This document shows, piece by piece, positions 47,527-57,260 of a stretch of 64,000 nt of DNA. The first letter of the stretch is position 1, and each line of letters begins with the position of its first letter. Origin of the DNA: Chlorobium sp. Lineage in GTDB: Bacteria > Bacteroidota > Chlorobiia > Chlorobiales > Chlorobiaceae. A program made the translations under genes and the position numbers. The DNA lies in the NCBI GenBank assembly GCA_028282595.1, contig JANQHQ010000035.1, positions 1 to 64,000 of the forward strand. The letters run 5' to 3'. The notes below the pieces were generated by a model. It had not been told where the DNA came from and did no database searches. It was given only the letters and a program-made list of their open reading frames with translations.

Positions 47527-49683
47527 ATGTTTGCGAGCTTAAAAGAAATACTTAGACAAAGGGGAGATAGCGATCAAATGTCTGATTATTCAGGGGATAA
47601 AAGTGATTATGAAAAAGATGTGGAGGAATTAAAGGAAAAAGATTTTGATTTTGTGGATGATGACATAAAAAATGCTCTTGTGGGGATTGATGATGATTTA
47701 TATAAAAGAATAGGCTTTTATTATGCTGTTAAGAATAATGAAAAGCCAAAGGAAAAAGTTGATTCGGTTATAAAAAAGATTGAGGAAAAGAATAAAGAGA
47801 AGATAAAGGGATATTTTGATGTATATGAAAAGAATATTTCAAATATTGATTTTCATATAAATAAATCTCGAGAGAAAATAGAAGAGTGTAAAAAAGATTT
47901 GAATGAGCATCAGGGTGAGGTCGAGGCTTTGAAAAAAGAACAACATGAAGTGTTGGGTGAAATAAAAGAGATAAAAAAAGAGATGTATCTTCTTTATGAA
48001 GATGCGGCCAAAGAAAAAGACAAGATATTAAAAGAGAGGGTTAATGGGAGATTGCTAGAGTTTAAGAATGAAATGTCTTCCTTGATAGATGCTTATCGTG
48101 AGTTAGATGAGAAAAGATACAAGACAAGTCAAGCTTTTTATGAGAAAAATAAAATTGCTAATGAAAAAAAAATTAAAAGATTTACGGCATTAAAAGAAGA
48201 AGTGGAAGAGTTGAGTGGAAAGGTTAATGAAAAAATTAAAGTACTTAATGAATCTGGGATAACAGAGCATTTTACTGGTTTTCTTATTGTGGTTGGCATG
48301 GCTTCTGTTTTTGCTGCAGGGTGGTTTTTTTCTGTTTTTACGGCATCAAGGGAGATGATTAGTGAGGATATTCTTTCATTTTTAATGAAGAGGATATTGA
48401 GTTTTGGAATGGTGAGCTTTAAACAAGGAGATACTGCATTTGAAGTTCTTTTGGCGTTAATTGGTGTCTGGCTAGGTATATTAGTGTTAGTTGGGGTTGT
48501 GGCATGGTTTTCTCATGAAATTATTAAAAGGCACGACGGTTATAATTATAGGGCGAATTTTCGAATCAATATTAATGAAGATGGAGGACTTGCAACTGCT
48601 GATATTAGAAGCAGGTCGCCATTTATGTTGTGGATAGGACTTTTGCCGTTTATTTTTGTGGCCGGAATAGGTTTTATTCTTATTTCAATGTTTGATTCAA
48701 ATGATGGCGATTTAGATGTTCTTTTTAAATCATTATCAGGACAAATGATTGGTACGCTTATAGCTTTTGTGGCAACAGGGGTTGTTATGCTTTATATAAC
48801 TTTTGTGATTGATGAGAGGTTGAATAAATTTCAGTATAAAGAGGGACGACGATTTTCTGCATTAATGAATAATTGGGAGCTTAGTTTTATTGTTGTTGTT
48901 TTTGTTCTTGGGGTGATTACTCTTATTGTTTATAGTTTCATTTCGGGGGATATAAAGTCTTTTGTATATGTGGACCCGTTGATATCTTTGGCTTCTTTTC
49001 TCTTTATGGTTTTGTTTATAGGTTTTACTCTTGGATATGGAATTCGGTATAGAGGAATATACAAGGAGAAAGAGCGTTTGGATGAGCGATTAAAAAACAT
49101 ATCGTTAGCCATAGAGCAGAGTTCTAGGCCTAAAATGCTTGATCTGCATACTGTCGACTCCCCCGATTTTAGAAAAAAATATCATAAGTGTTGTTCTGAT
49201 GTTTTGGATTTGCCAGCAGTTCAAAATAGGATGATTAAACAGTCTTTGAGTGATTCTGAAAATCGAAAACTTCATGGTTTTTTTAAATGGCCATATAAAA
49301 CTAATTTTGAGAAACATTCGACGGATAAAGAATATTCTGATTCTGCTTTTTATGATCTGTTTTTTGAGAATTTTCTTCCACATTATAAAATCAAAATTGA
49401 TGATATACATGAAATGTTAGATCAAAAAAATAAAGATTTGAATCAAATAAATAAAGATATTCGTGATATAAAAAATCATGATAGCTTGTTGTGGCAAAAG
49501 ATTATTTCTGATATAGAAAAAAATGAGTCGCGTATACGTGAGTATATGAGAAATAAGGTTAGGGTGAAAGAGGAATACGAAAGATATAAGCAGGCCGCAT
49601 TTTTGACATTACAGAAAAATATATCAGAACTAAAAGAAGGTTTTGATCTGGGGGTTTGGTATATGAAGAAAAATTTTGAATAA
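47527..49683 (+). CDS. Large coiled-coil membrane protein, unknown
   Basis: This 718-aa protein is of no family that I recognise. Residues 70-245 form a long charged coiled coil rich in Lys and Glu. Six hydrophobic segments follow at about 251-271, 306-328, 366-388, 406-427, 452-472 and 484-506. A polar region comes next, with KKYHKCCSDVLDLP near 550, and a second coiled coil lies at about 620-700. The coils probably face the cytoplasm on both sides of the membrane part. Codons are strongly AT-biased, unlike the nuo genes upstream. It leads a three-gene operon, with 32 bases to the next gene. ATG 47527 has no clear ribosome binding site. Confidence 0.85.
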   Translation: MFASLKEILRQRGDSDQMSDYSGDKSDYEKDVEELKEKDFDFVDDDIKNALVGIDDDLYKRIGFYYAVKNNEKPKEKVDSVIKKIEEKNKEKIKGYFDVYEKNISNIDFHINKSREKIEECKKDLNEHQGEVEALKKEQHEVLGEIKEIKKEMYLLYEDAAKEKDKILKERVNGRLLEFKNEMSSLIDAYRELDEKRYKTSQAFYEKNKIANEKKIKRFTALKEEVEELSGKVNEKIKVLNESGITEHFTGFLIVVGMASVFAAGWFFSVFTASREMISEDILSFLMKRILSFGMVSFKQGDTAFEVLLALIGVWLGILVLVGVVAWFSHEIIKRHDGYNYRANFRININEDGGLATADIRSRSPFMLWIGLLPFIFVAGIGFILISMFDSNDGDLDVLFKSLSGQMIGTLIAFVATGVVMLYITFVIDERLNKFQYKEGRRFSALMNNWELSFIVVVFVLGVITLIVYSFISGDIKSFVYVDPLISLASFLFMVLFIGFTLGYGIRYRGIYKEKERLDERLKNISLAIEQSSRPKMLDLHTVDSPDFRKKYHKCCSDVLDLPAVQNRMIKQSLSDSENRKLHGFFKWPYKTNFEKHSTDKEYSDSAFYDLFFENFLPHYKIKIDDIHEMLDQKNKDLNQINKDIRDIKNHDSLLWQKIISDIEKNESRIREYMRNKVRVKEEYERYKQAAFLTLQKNISELKEGFDLGVWYMKKNFE

Positions 49684-49715
49684 AAGAGGGTTTTTTTGTT
49701 GAGAAAATTCAATGC

Positions 49716-51197
49716 ATGTTTAACATGATGATGTGGAGCGAAAAGTTTAAACATTTGAAAAATGCCTTTATGGCATTCATTTATAAAAAAAAACAAAATG
49801 CTAAGGATGCATTGGGTGAGGAAATTGAAAAAAATGAGCCAAATTTTGTGATTAATTCGGATAATAATAATTATAGTAAGGAGAGCTTTCTGGGAGAAAA
49901 ATTGTCAGAAATAGCTCGTGGTTTTTGGCGTGATGGTTTTAAAGATGGTAGGTTTGCTCAAAATAAAAAATCGATAAATGCAATAGCGGAAAATAGGGCT
50001 CGTTTGGTTCAATATGATATAACTACAGAGATTGTTGGTGAGGTTGCCAAGCTAGAAAATGCTAAAGAGTTGAAAAAAGAGGTTTATGAAGATTCAAAAA
50101 ACTTTTACCGTGATCATAAAAAAACATACGATCTTTTGATGGAGAAATTTAGGAATTATCCGCAAGCTTTTTCGATTTTTTTAGGTTTGTTATATCTTTT
50201 TGTCGCTTTGTCTCTTATTATAGCTGATATACCTTTAGCTTTAAAGTTGACACAGATTGGTTTTGATTTGGATTTGGGCGTTGTTGTGATTGCAGATCTA
50301 TTTGAGCGTCCGATAGACACAATAAAGCAAAATTGGGAAGTGTTTGTGCTTGCAATTGGTATAGCGCTTTCAACGATTTATATAAAAATATTTTTTGATG
50401 AAAAAATAGAACAGCCTTTGGCAAGACATTTTACGCAGTTTCATGAACTTAAAAAAGAAGGTCTTGCCGATGAAGAAATTAGTCAGGCAAAAAAAATTAA
50501 TTCAAAAAGAAATGGGGTTAAGACTGCGCTGTTGATTTTTTTGTTGGGCACAATATTTGCACTTGGTTTATTTAGGTTTGAAGCCATCGAACAACAAGAA
50601 AAGCAAAAGGCATTAGTAGAAGAAGATGCTGATTTCGGTCTTTATCTTGATTCGCTAATTATGGATGATTATTCGAAAAACATTGAGTTTCCTAAAAATG
50701 ACAATGTGATTGATGAATCATTAAGAGACGAATCTACATTATTCGATAATCCAGGTGACGTTAATAGTGAGAGGGGAAATAAATCTCCGTACACAAAAAT
50801 AATCACACAGCTGTCTTTTATTTTGATAACTCTTCTTTTTCCGGTTGTTGCAGGTATAACTTCTTCGAAAGGCCTTAATTACCTTCATAATTATAAGAAC
50901 TTGTTTTCAACAAGGCGTCAGCTAAAAAAGTGTTCTTATTTATTTCATAAGACAGCTAAAGAGTACAGAATGTCTCGAAAAGCGTACGAAGATAAAAGTC
51001 AGTTATTGGCTTGGGTTGAAGGTAGAGATTTTTTGTTGCATACGACAAATCTTTTTTTGGATAATTATAATCATGGATATCAAAGAGGATTAATAGTCCC
51101 ATTGGGTGATGAGTATGATGACGCTATGTACGAAAGGGCGGTCAAAATAAGGGGGATAATTGTGAAAAGGAAGATGTATTCGGATATGCAGAAATAA
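49716..51197 (+). CDS. Membrane protein with large soluble parts, unknown
   Basis: This 493-aa protein is also unassigned. An N-terminal polar region of about 150 residues with helical character (IARGFWRDGFKDGRFAQNKK) is followed by hydrophobic segments at about 151-170, 209-226, 270-287 and 361-383. Between the third and fourth lies a very acidic section of about 70 residues (VEEDADFGLYLDSLIMDDYS), probably outside the membrane; a C-terminal polar domain of 110 residues follows. Base composition matches the gene before it. The 25-base gap to the next gene and similar codon use argue for one functional unit. Confidence 0.85.
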   Translation: MFNMMMWSEKFKHLKNAFMAFIYKKKQNAKDALGEEIEKNEPNFVINSDNNNYSKESFLGEKLSEIARGFWRDGFKDGRFAQNKKSINAIAENRARLVQYDITTEIVGEVAKLENAKELKKEVYEDSKNFYRDHKKTYDLLMEKFRNYPQAFSIFLGLLYLFVALSLIIADIPLALKLTQIGFDLDLGVVVIADLFERPIDTIKQNWEVFVLAIGIALSTIYIKIFFDEKIEQPLARHFTQFHELKKEGLADEEISQAKKINSKRNGVKTALLIFLLGTIFALGLFRFEAIEQQEKQKALVEEDADFGLYLDSLIMDDYSKNIEFPKNDNVIDESLRDESTLFDNPGDVNSERGNKSPYTKIITQLSFILITLLFPVVAGITSSKGLNYLHNYKNLFSTRRQLKKCSYLFHKTAKEYRMSRKAYEDKSQLLAWVEGRDFLLHTTNLFLDNYNHGYQRGLIVPLGDEYDDAMYERAVKIRGIIVKRKMYSDMQK

Positions 51198-51222
51198 TTT
51201 GTATTAATATTTTGGTGAACAA

Positions 51223-52002
51223 ATGGATTTTTTTATTAGATATACATTATTGCTATTATTATTGTTGTCACCAAATTTGGCGTTTGGCTATGTTAAGAAA
51301 TCTATATCTATTATATTCTGTGATTTAACTTCAGTTCCGGCAAGTGAGGGGCAGCGAATTAGTGGATTTGCTGCTAAGGCAGCACGTATTGCATTATCGA
51401 TTCCTTCGGGTTCTCGAGTTTATGTATTCCCCATAGATTCCACAACAGAAACTGCTCCTATTGATTACTTTCAAAAAAAGTTTGCAAGAAAACCCTCTCA
51501 AAAGAGAATGTGTGATTTATGGAATAAGAATAGAGCGAAGTTGTTATATAAAAAAATTATTTATTTGTATGAAACGGTGTATATGCATGAAGAGGTGCAA
51601 GTAAGGTCGTTAAGTTGTTTGATAAAGACATTGTCTGCGGCACATGATTTTTTCTCTTTGTTTAAAATGAGTCAAAAATATTCTGATTATAGTTATGATA
51701 TATACTATTTATCCGATATGATGGAAGAGTGTGAGGGTGCGTCTTATGGGAATGTATCATTTAGAAACGATAGGAAGAGTACTATCAAAAGACTGAATGA
51801 TTATTCGCCAGGTTTTGACCTTAGTTATGCTAACGTAAAAGTTGTGCTCACTTCAAAAGCACCTGCTACGAGTAACAATCAGTATATTTCAAGAGAGAGG
51901 CTGAGAGAAGAGTGGAAAAAGATTTTTATGAAAGTTGGTTTTACAGAAAAGCAGATCCAGACATTTGGTTTTAATGTTATTCCTGTGCTGAATGACGGGT
52001 AG
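51223..52002 (+). CDS. Secreted protein, possibly VWA-like, unknown
   Basis: This 259-aa protein has a signal peptide of about 22 residues (YTLLLLLLLSPNLAFG). The mature part begins with a hydrophobic strand ISIIFCDLTSVPASEG, then GFAAKAARIALSIPSGSRVYVFPID, and later YDIYYLSDMMEECEG and FDLSYANVKVVLTS. Strand-Asp-Thr-Ser at the start, a helix, and a second strand ending in SDMME recall the order of a von Willebrand A domain, with D-L-T-S where a metal site DxSxS would be; the match is incomplete. It would act in the periplasm or at the surface, facing the loops of the two membrane proteins encoded upstream. Confidence 0.8.
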   Translation: MDFFIRYTLLLLLLLSPNLAFGYVKKSISIIFCDLTSVPASEGQRISGFAAKAARIALSIPSGSRVYVFPIDSTTETAPIDYFQKKFARKPSQKRMCDLWNKNRAKLLYKKIIYLYETVYMHEEVQVRSLSCLIKTLSAAHDFFSLFKMSQKYSDYSYDIYYLSDMMEECEGASYGNVSFRNDRKSTIKRLNDYSPGFDLSYANVKVVLTSKAPATSNNQYISRERLREEWKKIFMKVGFTEKQIQTFGFNVIPVLNDG

Positions 52003-52050
52003 GTTGGTTATTAATGTCTGTGAATCGCACAATTAATGGTTATGAGTTTT

Positions 52051-52524
52051 TTATGGATCGCTTGTTTTGGTGACAGTGATTATTTCGGGAGAAGAAGTTG
52101 TTTCGGGTATCTGGATGGGGTACCAGTTTCCGGTTTCCATCGCTTTTAGCCAGTACTTCATAAGGGTGTTGTGTCCGGTAGCGTCAACGGTAACGATGCC
52201 GATGTGAAAATTCCATCCAATATCACGCGGTTCTCCTAAATTGACGGTTGTTTTCCACTCATTTGTTACCCCATTGATTTCGACATGCCGCTGGGGATAC
52301 CAGAGCGGCTTGAAATCTGAGCGACGAGCAAGCGCCCAAACGTGGGTTCCCGTCGGTACAATGGCGGTTCCTTCAACGGTGACAGTTCTCCCTGCATTGC
52401 TTGAATCAGCAGGGGATGTAATTGTGATATCGTATTCCGTAGTTTGCGCTTTTGCGGTGCTTCCGAAGAGAAAAAGAGCTGCAAGCAATAGGGATAAATA
52501 CGAAATGATGGTTTTTTTCAGCAT
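52051..52524 (-). CDS. Secreted Ig-like domain protein
   Basis: This 157-aa protein has a signal peptide (MLKKTIISYLSLLLAALFLF, cut after about residue 26, AKA-QT). The rest reads as a beta-sandwich: YDITITSPADSS, RTVTVEGTAIVPTGTHVWALARR, EWKTTVNLGEP and FHIGIVTVDATGH strands, similar to the Ig-like domains found in bacterial envelope and adhesin proteins. It ends with a Thr/Ser-rich tail. The next gene on its 5' side, on the same strand, is 30 bases away. It faces the three-gene operon tail to tail. Confidence 0.75.
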   Translation of the reverse strand: MLKKTIISYLSLLLAALFLFGSTAKAQTTEYDITITSPADSSNAGRTVTVEGTAIVPTGTHVWALARRSDFKPLWYPQRHVEINGVTNEWKTTVNLGEPRDIGWNFHIGIVTVDATGHNTLMKYWLKAMETGNWYPIQIPETTSSPEIITVTKTSDP

Positions 52525-52554
52525 GGTATAGTCCCTCCGTGTTGATAAAGGCGA

Positions 52555-53193
52555 TCAGTGATTAAAATCAGCGAACAATTGACGATAAGCGGTAGCCGCC
52601 AGCTCTTTGTTGTTTTTCTGATAATTTTTTTCTGCTTCAGTTAAGAGTTTCTGATTGAGGTTATCGACAGATTCTTTTGACAACCTTTCGATTACCGTCT
52701 GATAGAGCTCAAGTGCTTTATCGAATCTATCGGGTCCTCCGCCATCAATATAATTTTGAGCATCTTGCAGACTTTGAAGCAGGTTCTCCCTGCGTAGTTC
52801 ATTCATTATGTCTGTCTGGTCGAGGCTCTTTTTTGCTAACTCCCGTATTTCTTTTTCGGGGCTTGATAATAAGACTTCGAGGGTACTTCTTGCTGAAAAA
52901 CGGACAGTCTGGTTCGGATCATTTTTTGATAAAATTGAAGCAGCGTCAGCCGCAAATACCGGATCGAGTGCATCCGCAAGTAGCAATGCCATTTTTCTTT
53001 GCCCCGGATCCGGACTGTTCAGGAACGGGAGCAGAGAAACCTTTACGTTCGATTCGGCAAGCCTGTTGTTCGATTCAGATAGTTTCTGGGTGGCATGGCG
53101 GTTCAGGCTCTCTACTATTCCAAAAACAACGGTAAAAAGAAGTCCCACCGAAGGGAGGTAAATAGCTTTAAAATTTTCCCTGAACGTGTCCAT
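52555..53193 (-). CDS. Membrane-anchored protein with HEAT-like and TPR-like parts
   Basis: This 212-aa protein has a single N-terminal membrane anchor at about residues 12-30 (YLPSVGLLFTVVFGIVESL). A helical part follows: NSPDPGQRKMALLLADALDP and NQTVRFSARSTLEVLLSSPEKEIRELAKKSL look like HEAT repeats, and FDKALELYQTVIERL like a TPR helix. I know no function. ATG 53193 has GAGAG upstream; an in-frame start at 53235 is less likely. It may be co-transcribed with the secreted Ig-like protein. Confidence 0.75.
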   Translation of the reverse strand: MDTFRENFKAIYLPSVGLLFTVVFGIVESLNRHATQKLSESNNRLAESNVKVSLLPFLNSPDPGQRKMALLLADALDPVFAADAASILSKNDPNQTVRFSARSTLEVLLSSPEKEIRELAKKSLDQTDIMNELRRENLLQSLQDAQNYIDGGGPDRFDKALELYQTVIERLSKESVDNLNQKLLTEAEKNYQKNNKELAATAYRQLFADFNH

Positions 53194-53239
53194 AATTGCT
53201 CTCTTCTTTACGAACCGGATACTGTTTTGAATCAATCGT

Positions 53240-53582
53240 TCGTAGGTCGATTATTTCATTCTTACTTGGAACTTACGTTTTGTCGAAATAATCTAAAAGT
53301 AAAAGATGCGGGAAAATAAAGTGTTGAGGACTTTGACTTCGGCCCCAGTGGGAGGGTTTTGCGTCAATTTGTTCGGCAATGTGCGCGCCTGTTAGGGCGG
53401 GGCGTCTCTGCGGATTTCTCCTTCGCAGGGGAGGAACGGGGCGGAGGGGTGGATTATTTGTAAACAATTGTTAAATTTAAGAGTTGTTCTTTCCTTATTG
53501 CGTTCTCTCCTCTGAAATCATCCGAACATCCCGGACCGCCGTGTTCTCTGAGGCGTGGTGTCCGGAAAAGCAGGAGTCATCA
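53240..53582. other. Gene-free stretch between island and hydrogenase operon
   Basis: No credible gene. GC content rises again from about 53330. Bases 53395-53455 hold a GC-rich inverted pattern (GGGCGGGGCG, CCTTCGCAGGGGAGG) of the sort that produces Arg/Pro-rich false frames. Bases 53461-53505 are AT-rich (TTGTAAACAATTGTTAAATT) and probably contain the hup promoter. Confidence 0.5.
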
Positions 53583-54662
53583 ATGGATAACAAGCAAACC
53601 TACGCAGATGTTTTCAGATCCAGCGGGTTGAGTCGCAGGGACTTTCTCAAGTTCTGCAGCTTCACATCCGTCTCTCTGGGTCTAGCGCCCTCCGTTCTTC
53701 CGAAAATCATTCATGCAATGGAGACCAAGCCCAGGACTCCGGTCATCTGGCTTCACGGGCTTGAATGCACCTGTTGCACCGAATCCTTCATCCGGTCCTC
53801 GCATCCGGCGATGGGAGACATCGTGTTCAACATGATCTCCCTCGACTACGACGACACCCTCAGCGCCGCCGCCGGGCATCAGCTCGAGGAGGTGCGCAGA
53901 CAGGTCATGAGGGACTACAAGGGACAGTACATCCTCGCCTGCGAGGGCAACGCGCCCGTGAAAGACGACGGCGTTTACTGTCTTGTTGCCGGTGATTCCT
54001 ACAAGAATGTGCTGCTTGAAACGGCGAAGGACGCCGCGGCGGTAATCGCGTGGGGCGCCTGCGCAAGCTTCGGGTGCGTACAGAACGCCGATCCGAATCC
54101 GACCGGGGCGGTGCCCATTTCCGAACTGGTCACGGACAAACCCCTGGTCAACGTTCCCGGCTGTCCGCCCATCGCGGAGGTCATGACCGGTGTCATTACC
54201 CATTTTCATACGTTCGGCAAGCTTCCCGATCTCGACCGCATGAAGCGTCCGAAAGCTTTCTACGGCACCAGGATTCACGACAAGTGTTATCGCAGGGCTT
54301 TTTACGATGCCGGCATGTTCGTGCGCGACTTCGACGACGAGTCGACGCGCAAGGGATGGTGCCTCTACAAGATGGGCTGCAAGGGGCCAACGACCTACAA
54401 CGCCTGCTCCAAGACGGAATGGAACGAGGGGGTCAGTTTCCCGATCGGTTCCGGTCACCCCTGTTTCGGTTGCGCTGCACCCGGATACTGGGATGACGGC
54501 CCGTTCTATACCAGGCTGGCCGAGGTGTCGTTCCTCGGCACCGATTCGAACGCCGACAAGATAGGAGCGGTTGCGGTCGGCGCGGCGGCCGCCGGAGCCG
54601 CAGCGCATGCAGCGGTTACGGCTGTAAAAAAGAGAAAGGCCGGAAGCGATAACGAAAAGTAA
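53583..54662 (+). CDS. hupS: Uptake NiFe hydrogenase small subunit
   Basis: This 359-aa subunit carries the iron-sulfur clusters that pass electrons from the NiFe site to cytochrome b. It has a twin-arginine signal (SRRDFLKF at residues 17-24), the proximal-cluster ECTCCTES at 61-68, [10 protein letters not shown] near 158, PGCPP near 197, and the distal and medial cluster ligands in the [13 protein letters not shown] to [12 protein letters not shown] region (residues 230-310). The C terminus has an Ala-rich hydrophobic helix at about 324-345 that would anchor it on the periplasmic side. CAGGAG lies nine bases before ATG 53583. hupL follows after 15 bases. Confidence 0.94.
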   Translation: MDNKQTYADVFRSSGLSRRDFLKFCSFTSVSLGLAPSVLPKIIHAMETKPRTPVIWLHGLECTCCTESFIRSSHPAMGDIVFNMISLDYDDTLSAAAGHQLEEVRRQVMRDYKGQYILACEGNAPVKDDGVYCLVAGDSYKNVLLETAKDAAAVIAWGACASFGCVQNADPNPTGAVPISELVTDKPLVNVPGCPPIAEVMTGVITHFHTFGKLPDLDRMKRPKAFYGTRIHDKCYRRAFYDAGMFVRDFDDESTRKGWCLYKMGCKGPTTYNACSKTEWNEGVSFPIGSGHPCFGCAAPGYWDDGPFYTRLAEVSFLGTDSNADKIGAVAVGAAAAGAAAHAAVTAVKKRKAGSDNEK

Positions 54663-54677
54663 AAGGGGAGAATCACA

Positions 54678-56396
54678 ATGGCAGAAAAAATTGTTGTCGA
54701 TCCGATTCCGAGGATCGAAGGGCACCTTCGTATAGAGGCGAAGCTCGGAGAAAACAACGTCATCGAGGACGCCTTCAGCAGCGGCACCATGTGGCGCGGC
54801 ATCGAGATCATTCTCAAGGGGCGCGACCCGCGTGACGCGTGGGCTTTCGCGGAACGTATCTGCGGTGTCTGCACGACGGTGCATGCGCTCGCTTCGGTGC
54901 GCTGCGTCGAGGACGCGCTCGGCATCGAGGTTCCGCCGAATGGCAGAATCATCAGGAACCTGATGAACGCCACCCAGCAGACGCAGGACCACCTGGTGCA
55001 TTTCTACCACCTGCACGCCCTCGACTGGGTCGATGTCGTGAGCGCCCTGAAGGCCGATCCGAAACAGGCTTCGGCGATAGCCCAGGCCATTTCGCCCTGG
55101 CCGAAGTCATCGGTCGGTTACTTCAAGGACCTCCAGCAGCGGCTCGTCGGGTTCGTCGAAAGCGGACAGCTCGGCATCTTTTCCAACGGCTACTGGGGGC
55201 ATTCGGCGTACAAGCTCCCTGCGGAAGTCAATCTGATAGCCGTTGCGCACTACCTCGAAGCGCTTGAATTCCAGAAGGAGATCGTCAAGATCCATACCGT
55301 TTTCGGGGGCAAGAATCCGCATCCGAACTATCTTGTCGGCGGGATGGCCTGTGCGATAGACCCGAACAGGAACACCGCCATCAACATCGAGACCCTGAGC
55401 ATGGTCCGCAGGATCATCGACGAGACGATCACCTTTATCGATCAGGTCTACATTCCGGATCTCATCGCGATCGCCGGATTCTACAAGGACTGGCTCTATG
55501 GAGGGGGGCTCGGCAACTACCTCTCTTACGGCGATTTTCCCGAGCAGAGCGTCCACGACGCATCGTCGCTGCTCTGGCCCAGGGGAGCGATTCTCGACAA
55601 GGACCTTTCGACCGTTCATGACGTCGATCCGAGGGACATGAACCAAGTGACCGAGGAGGTCAGCCACAGCTGGTATACCTATGCCAACGGCGACGAAAAA
55701 GGTCTTCACCCGTGGGAGGGCGAGACAAGTCCGAAATACACCGGTCCGAAACCGCCGTTCGAGCACCTCGACACCGAGAAGAAGTACAGTTGGCTCAAGA
55801 CCCCGAGATGGAAAGACAATCCCATGGAAGTGGGGCCGCTGGCCCGTGTGCTCCTGCAGTATGCAAAGAACGACCCCATGATCACGGAGACCGTAAACGC
55901 CGTGCTCGGCAAGCTCGAGGTCGGTCCGGAAGCGCTTTTCTCGACGCTCGGGAGAACCGCCGCGCGCGGTATCGAATGCAAGCAGACGGCGGGATTCATG
56001 AGGCATTTTTACGACCAGCTCATCGAGAACGTCAAGACCGGCGACTACAGGACGGCCGACACCAGACTGTGGGACCCCTCGAGATGGCCCAAGGATGCCA
56101 AGGGTTTCGGCTATACCGAAGCTCCGCGGGGCGCTCTCGGTCACTGGATACACATCAGGGACGGGAAGATCGAGGATTACCAGATCGTGGTGCCTTCCAC
56201 CTGGAACGCTTCGCCCCGGGACAGCAAGGGAGAGGTGGGCGCCTACGAGTCCGCCCTGCGAGGCACTCCGATGGCCGATCCCGAAAAGCCGCTCGAAATA
56301 CTCAGGACTGTACACTCGTTCGATCCATGCCTGGCCTGCGCTTCTCACGTGCTGGACATGAACGGTGAGGAGATCACCAGGGTCACCATCGTTTAA
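54678..56396 (+). CDS. hupL: Uptake NiFe hydrogenase large subunit
   Basis: This 572-aa subunit holds the NiFe active site and splits H2. The N-terminal ligand motif is RICGVCTTVHALAS near residue 57, and the C-terminal one is DPCLACASH at about 549-557. After the last His, 15 residues (VLDMNGEEITRVTIV) remain; in this family they are removed by the HupD protease once nickel is in place. PIPRIEGHLRIE at the start is also typical. It is exported with HupS through the Tat pathway. GGGGAG precedes the ATG. Confidence 0.95.
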   Translation: MAEKIVVDPIPRIEGHLRIEAKLGENNVIEDAFSSGTMWRGIEIILKGRDPRDAWAFAERICGVCTTVHALASVRCVEDALGIEVPPNGRIIRNLMNATQQTQDHLVHFYHLHALDWVDVVSALKADPKQASAIAQAISPWPKSSVGYFKDLQQRLVGFVESGQLGIFSNGYWGHSAYKLPAEVNLIAVAHYLEALEFQKEIVKIHTVFGGKNPHPNYLVGGMACAIDPNRNTAINIETLSMVRRIIDETITFIDQVYIPDLIAIAGFYKDWLYGGGLGNYLSYGDFPEQSVHDASSLLWPRGAILDKDLSTVHDVDPRDMNQVTEEVSHSWYTYANGDEKGLHPWEGETSPKYTGPKPPFEHLDTEKKYSWLKTPRWKDNPMEVGPLARVLLQYAKNDPMITETVNAVLGKLEVGPEALFSTLGRTAARGIECKQTAGFMRHFYDQLIENVKTGDYRTADTRLWDPSRWPKDAKGFGYTEAPRGALGHWIHIRDGKIEDYQIVVPSTWNASPRDSKGEVGAYESALRGTPMADPEKPLEILRTVHSFDPCLACASHVLDMNGEEITRVTIV

Positions 56397-56408
56397 ACGG
56401 AGGACATC

Positions 56409-57098
56409 ATGAGCAGAATTATCGAGGAAGTCTATGTCTGGAGGCTGCCGGTCCGGCTCTACCACTGGATCAACGCCCTCTGCATAGTCCTGCTGCTTGC
56501 ATCAGGCTTCTTTATCGCAAACCCGTACCTAAGCGAGCCCTACGGTGAGGCGACCTGGTTCCACCAGATGTCGTGGTTCCGCTACCTGCACTTCGCCACG
56601 GCGTTCGTGTTTATCGCCAACTTTCTTTTCCGGATGTACTGGGCGCTGTTCGGCGGCGACAAGTACGCCCGGTTCGGTGGTTTCAGGCCCTGGTCTCCGA
56701 AGTGGTGGGGCAAGCCGTTCAGGGAGCAGATCTCTTCCTATCTGTTCCTGCGCCGGGACGAACCGAACTATATCGGGCACAACCCGGTCGCTGCTCTGGC
56801 CCATTTCGCGTTCATTTTCTGCGGTTCGCTGTTCATGATCGCGACGGGGCTGGCGATGTACGGCGAGAACAATCCGGGCGGTTTTACCGATACCTGGTTC
56901 GGGTGGATGATTCCGCTGTTCGGCAGCAGCTACAACCTGCACATCGTTCACCACAGCGCCGCCTGGATCTTTCCTTTCTATGTGATCGTGCATCTCTACG
57001 CGGTGTTCCGTCACGATATCGTCGACAGGACCAGCGTAACGTCGTCGATCATCACGGGCTACAAACATGAGGTGGAAGAGGAGCCGTCGCTGGATTAG
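56409..57098 (+). CDS. hupC: NiFe hydrogenase cytochrome b subunit
   Basis: This 229-aa membrane protein passes electrons from HupS to the quinone pool. It has four membrane helices with the family's haem-ligand histidines: VRLYHWINALCIVLLLASGF near residue 15, SWFRYLHFATAFVFIANFLF near 55, and LHIVHHSAAWIFPFYVIVHLYAVFRHD near 178. The NPxxxxAHFAF section near 115 is also typical. It ends with an acidic tail. The gap to hupL is 12 bases; the next gene, hupD, is separated by a repeat-filled 195-base gap. Confidence 0.93.
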   Translation: MSRIIEEVYVWRLPVRLYHWINALCIVLLLASGFFIANPYLSEPYGEATWFHQMSWFRYLHFATAFVFIANFLFRMYWALFGGDKYARFGGFRPWSPKWWGKPFREQISSYLFLRRDEPNYIGHNPVAALAHFAFIFCGSLFMIATGLAMYGENNPGGFTDTWFGWMIPLFGSSYNLHIVHHSAAWIFPFYVIVHLYAVFRHDIVDRTSVTSSIITGYKHEVEEEPSLD

Positions 57099-57117
57099 GG
57101 ATTGTTGATTTGCTGGA

Positions 57118-57260
57118 TCGTGTAGCCGTGGGGGCGGGCCCCTGTGCCCGCTCGCCGGTCGTTGGTAGAAAGAGTATCGCTGCATTGCCGTGATCGCCAC
57201 GCTTGGTTTGACGGGCCTTGGGAACGAAAAGCGTAGGGGCGAAAAATTTTTCGCCCCTAC
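57118..57260. repeat. Two palindromes within the hup operon gap
   Basis: A GTGGGGGCGGGCCCCTGTGC-type element at about 57127-57150 is a close relative of the one at 16181. Bases 57233-57260 form a perfect 28-base palindrome with 14-base arms, GTAGGGGCGAAAAA and its complement. They lie between hupC and hupD, so they may affect how much of the transcript reaches hupD. Confidence 0.65.

Noticed and set aside
53273..53467. Minus-strand frame rich in Pro and Arg between the island and hupS
   Set aside because: Low-complexity translation of GC-rich intergenic sequence, no ribosome binding site and no conserved pattern.
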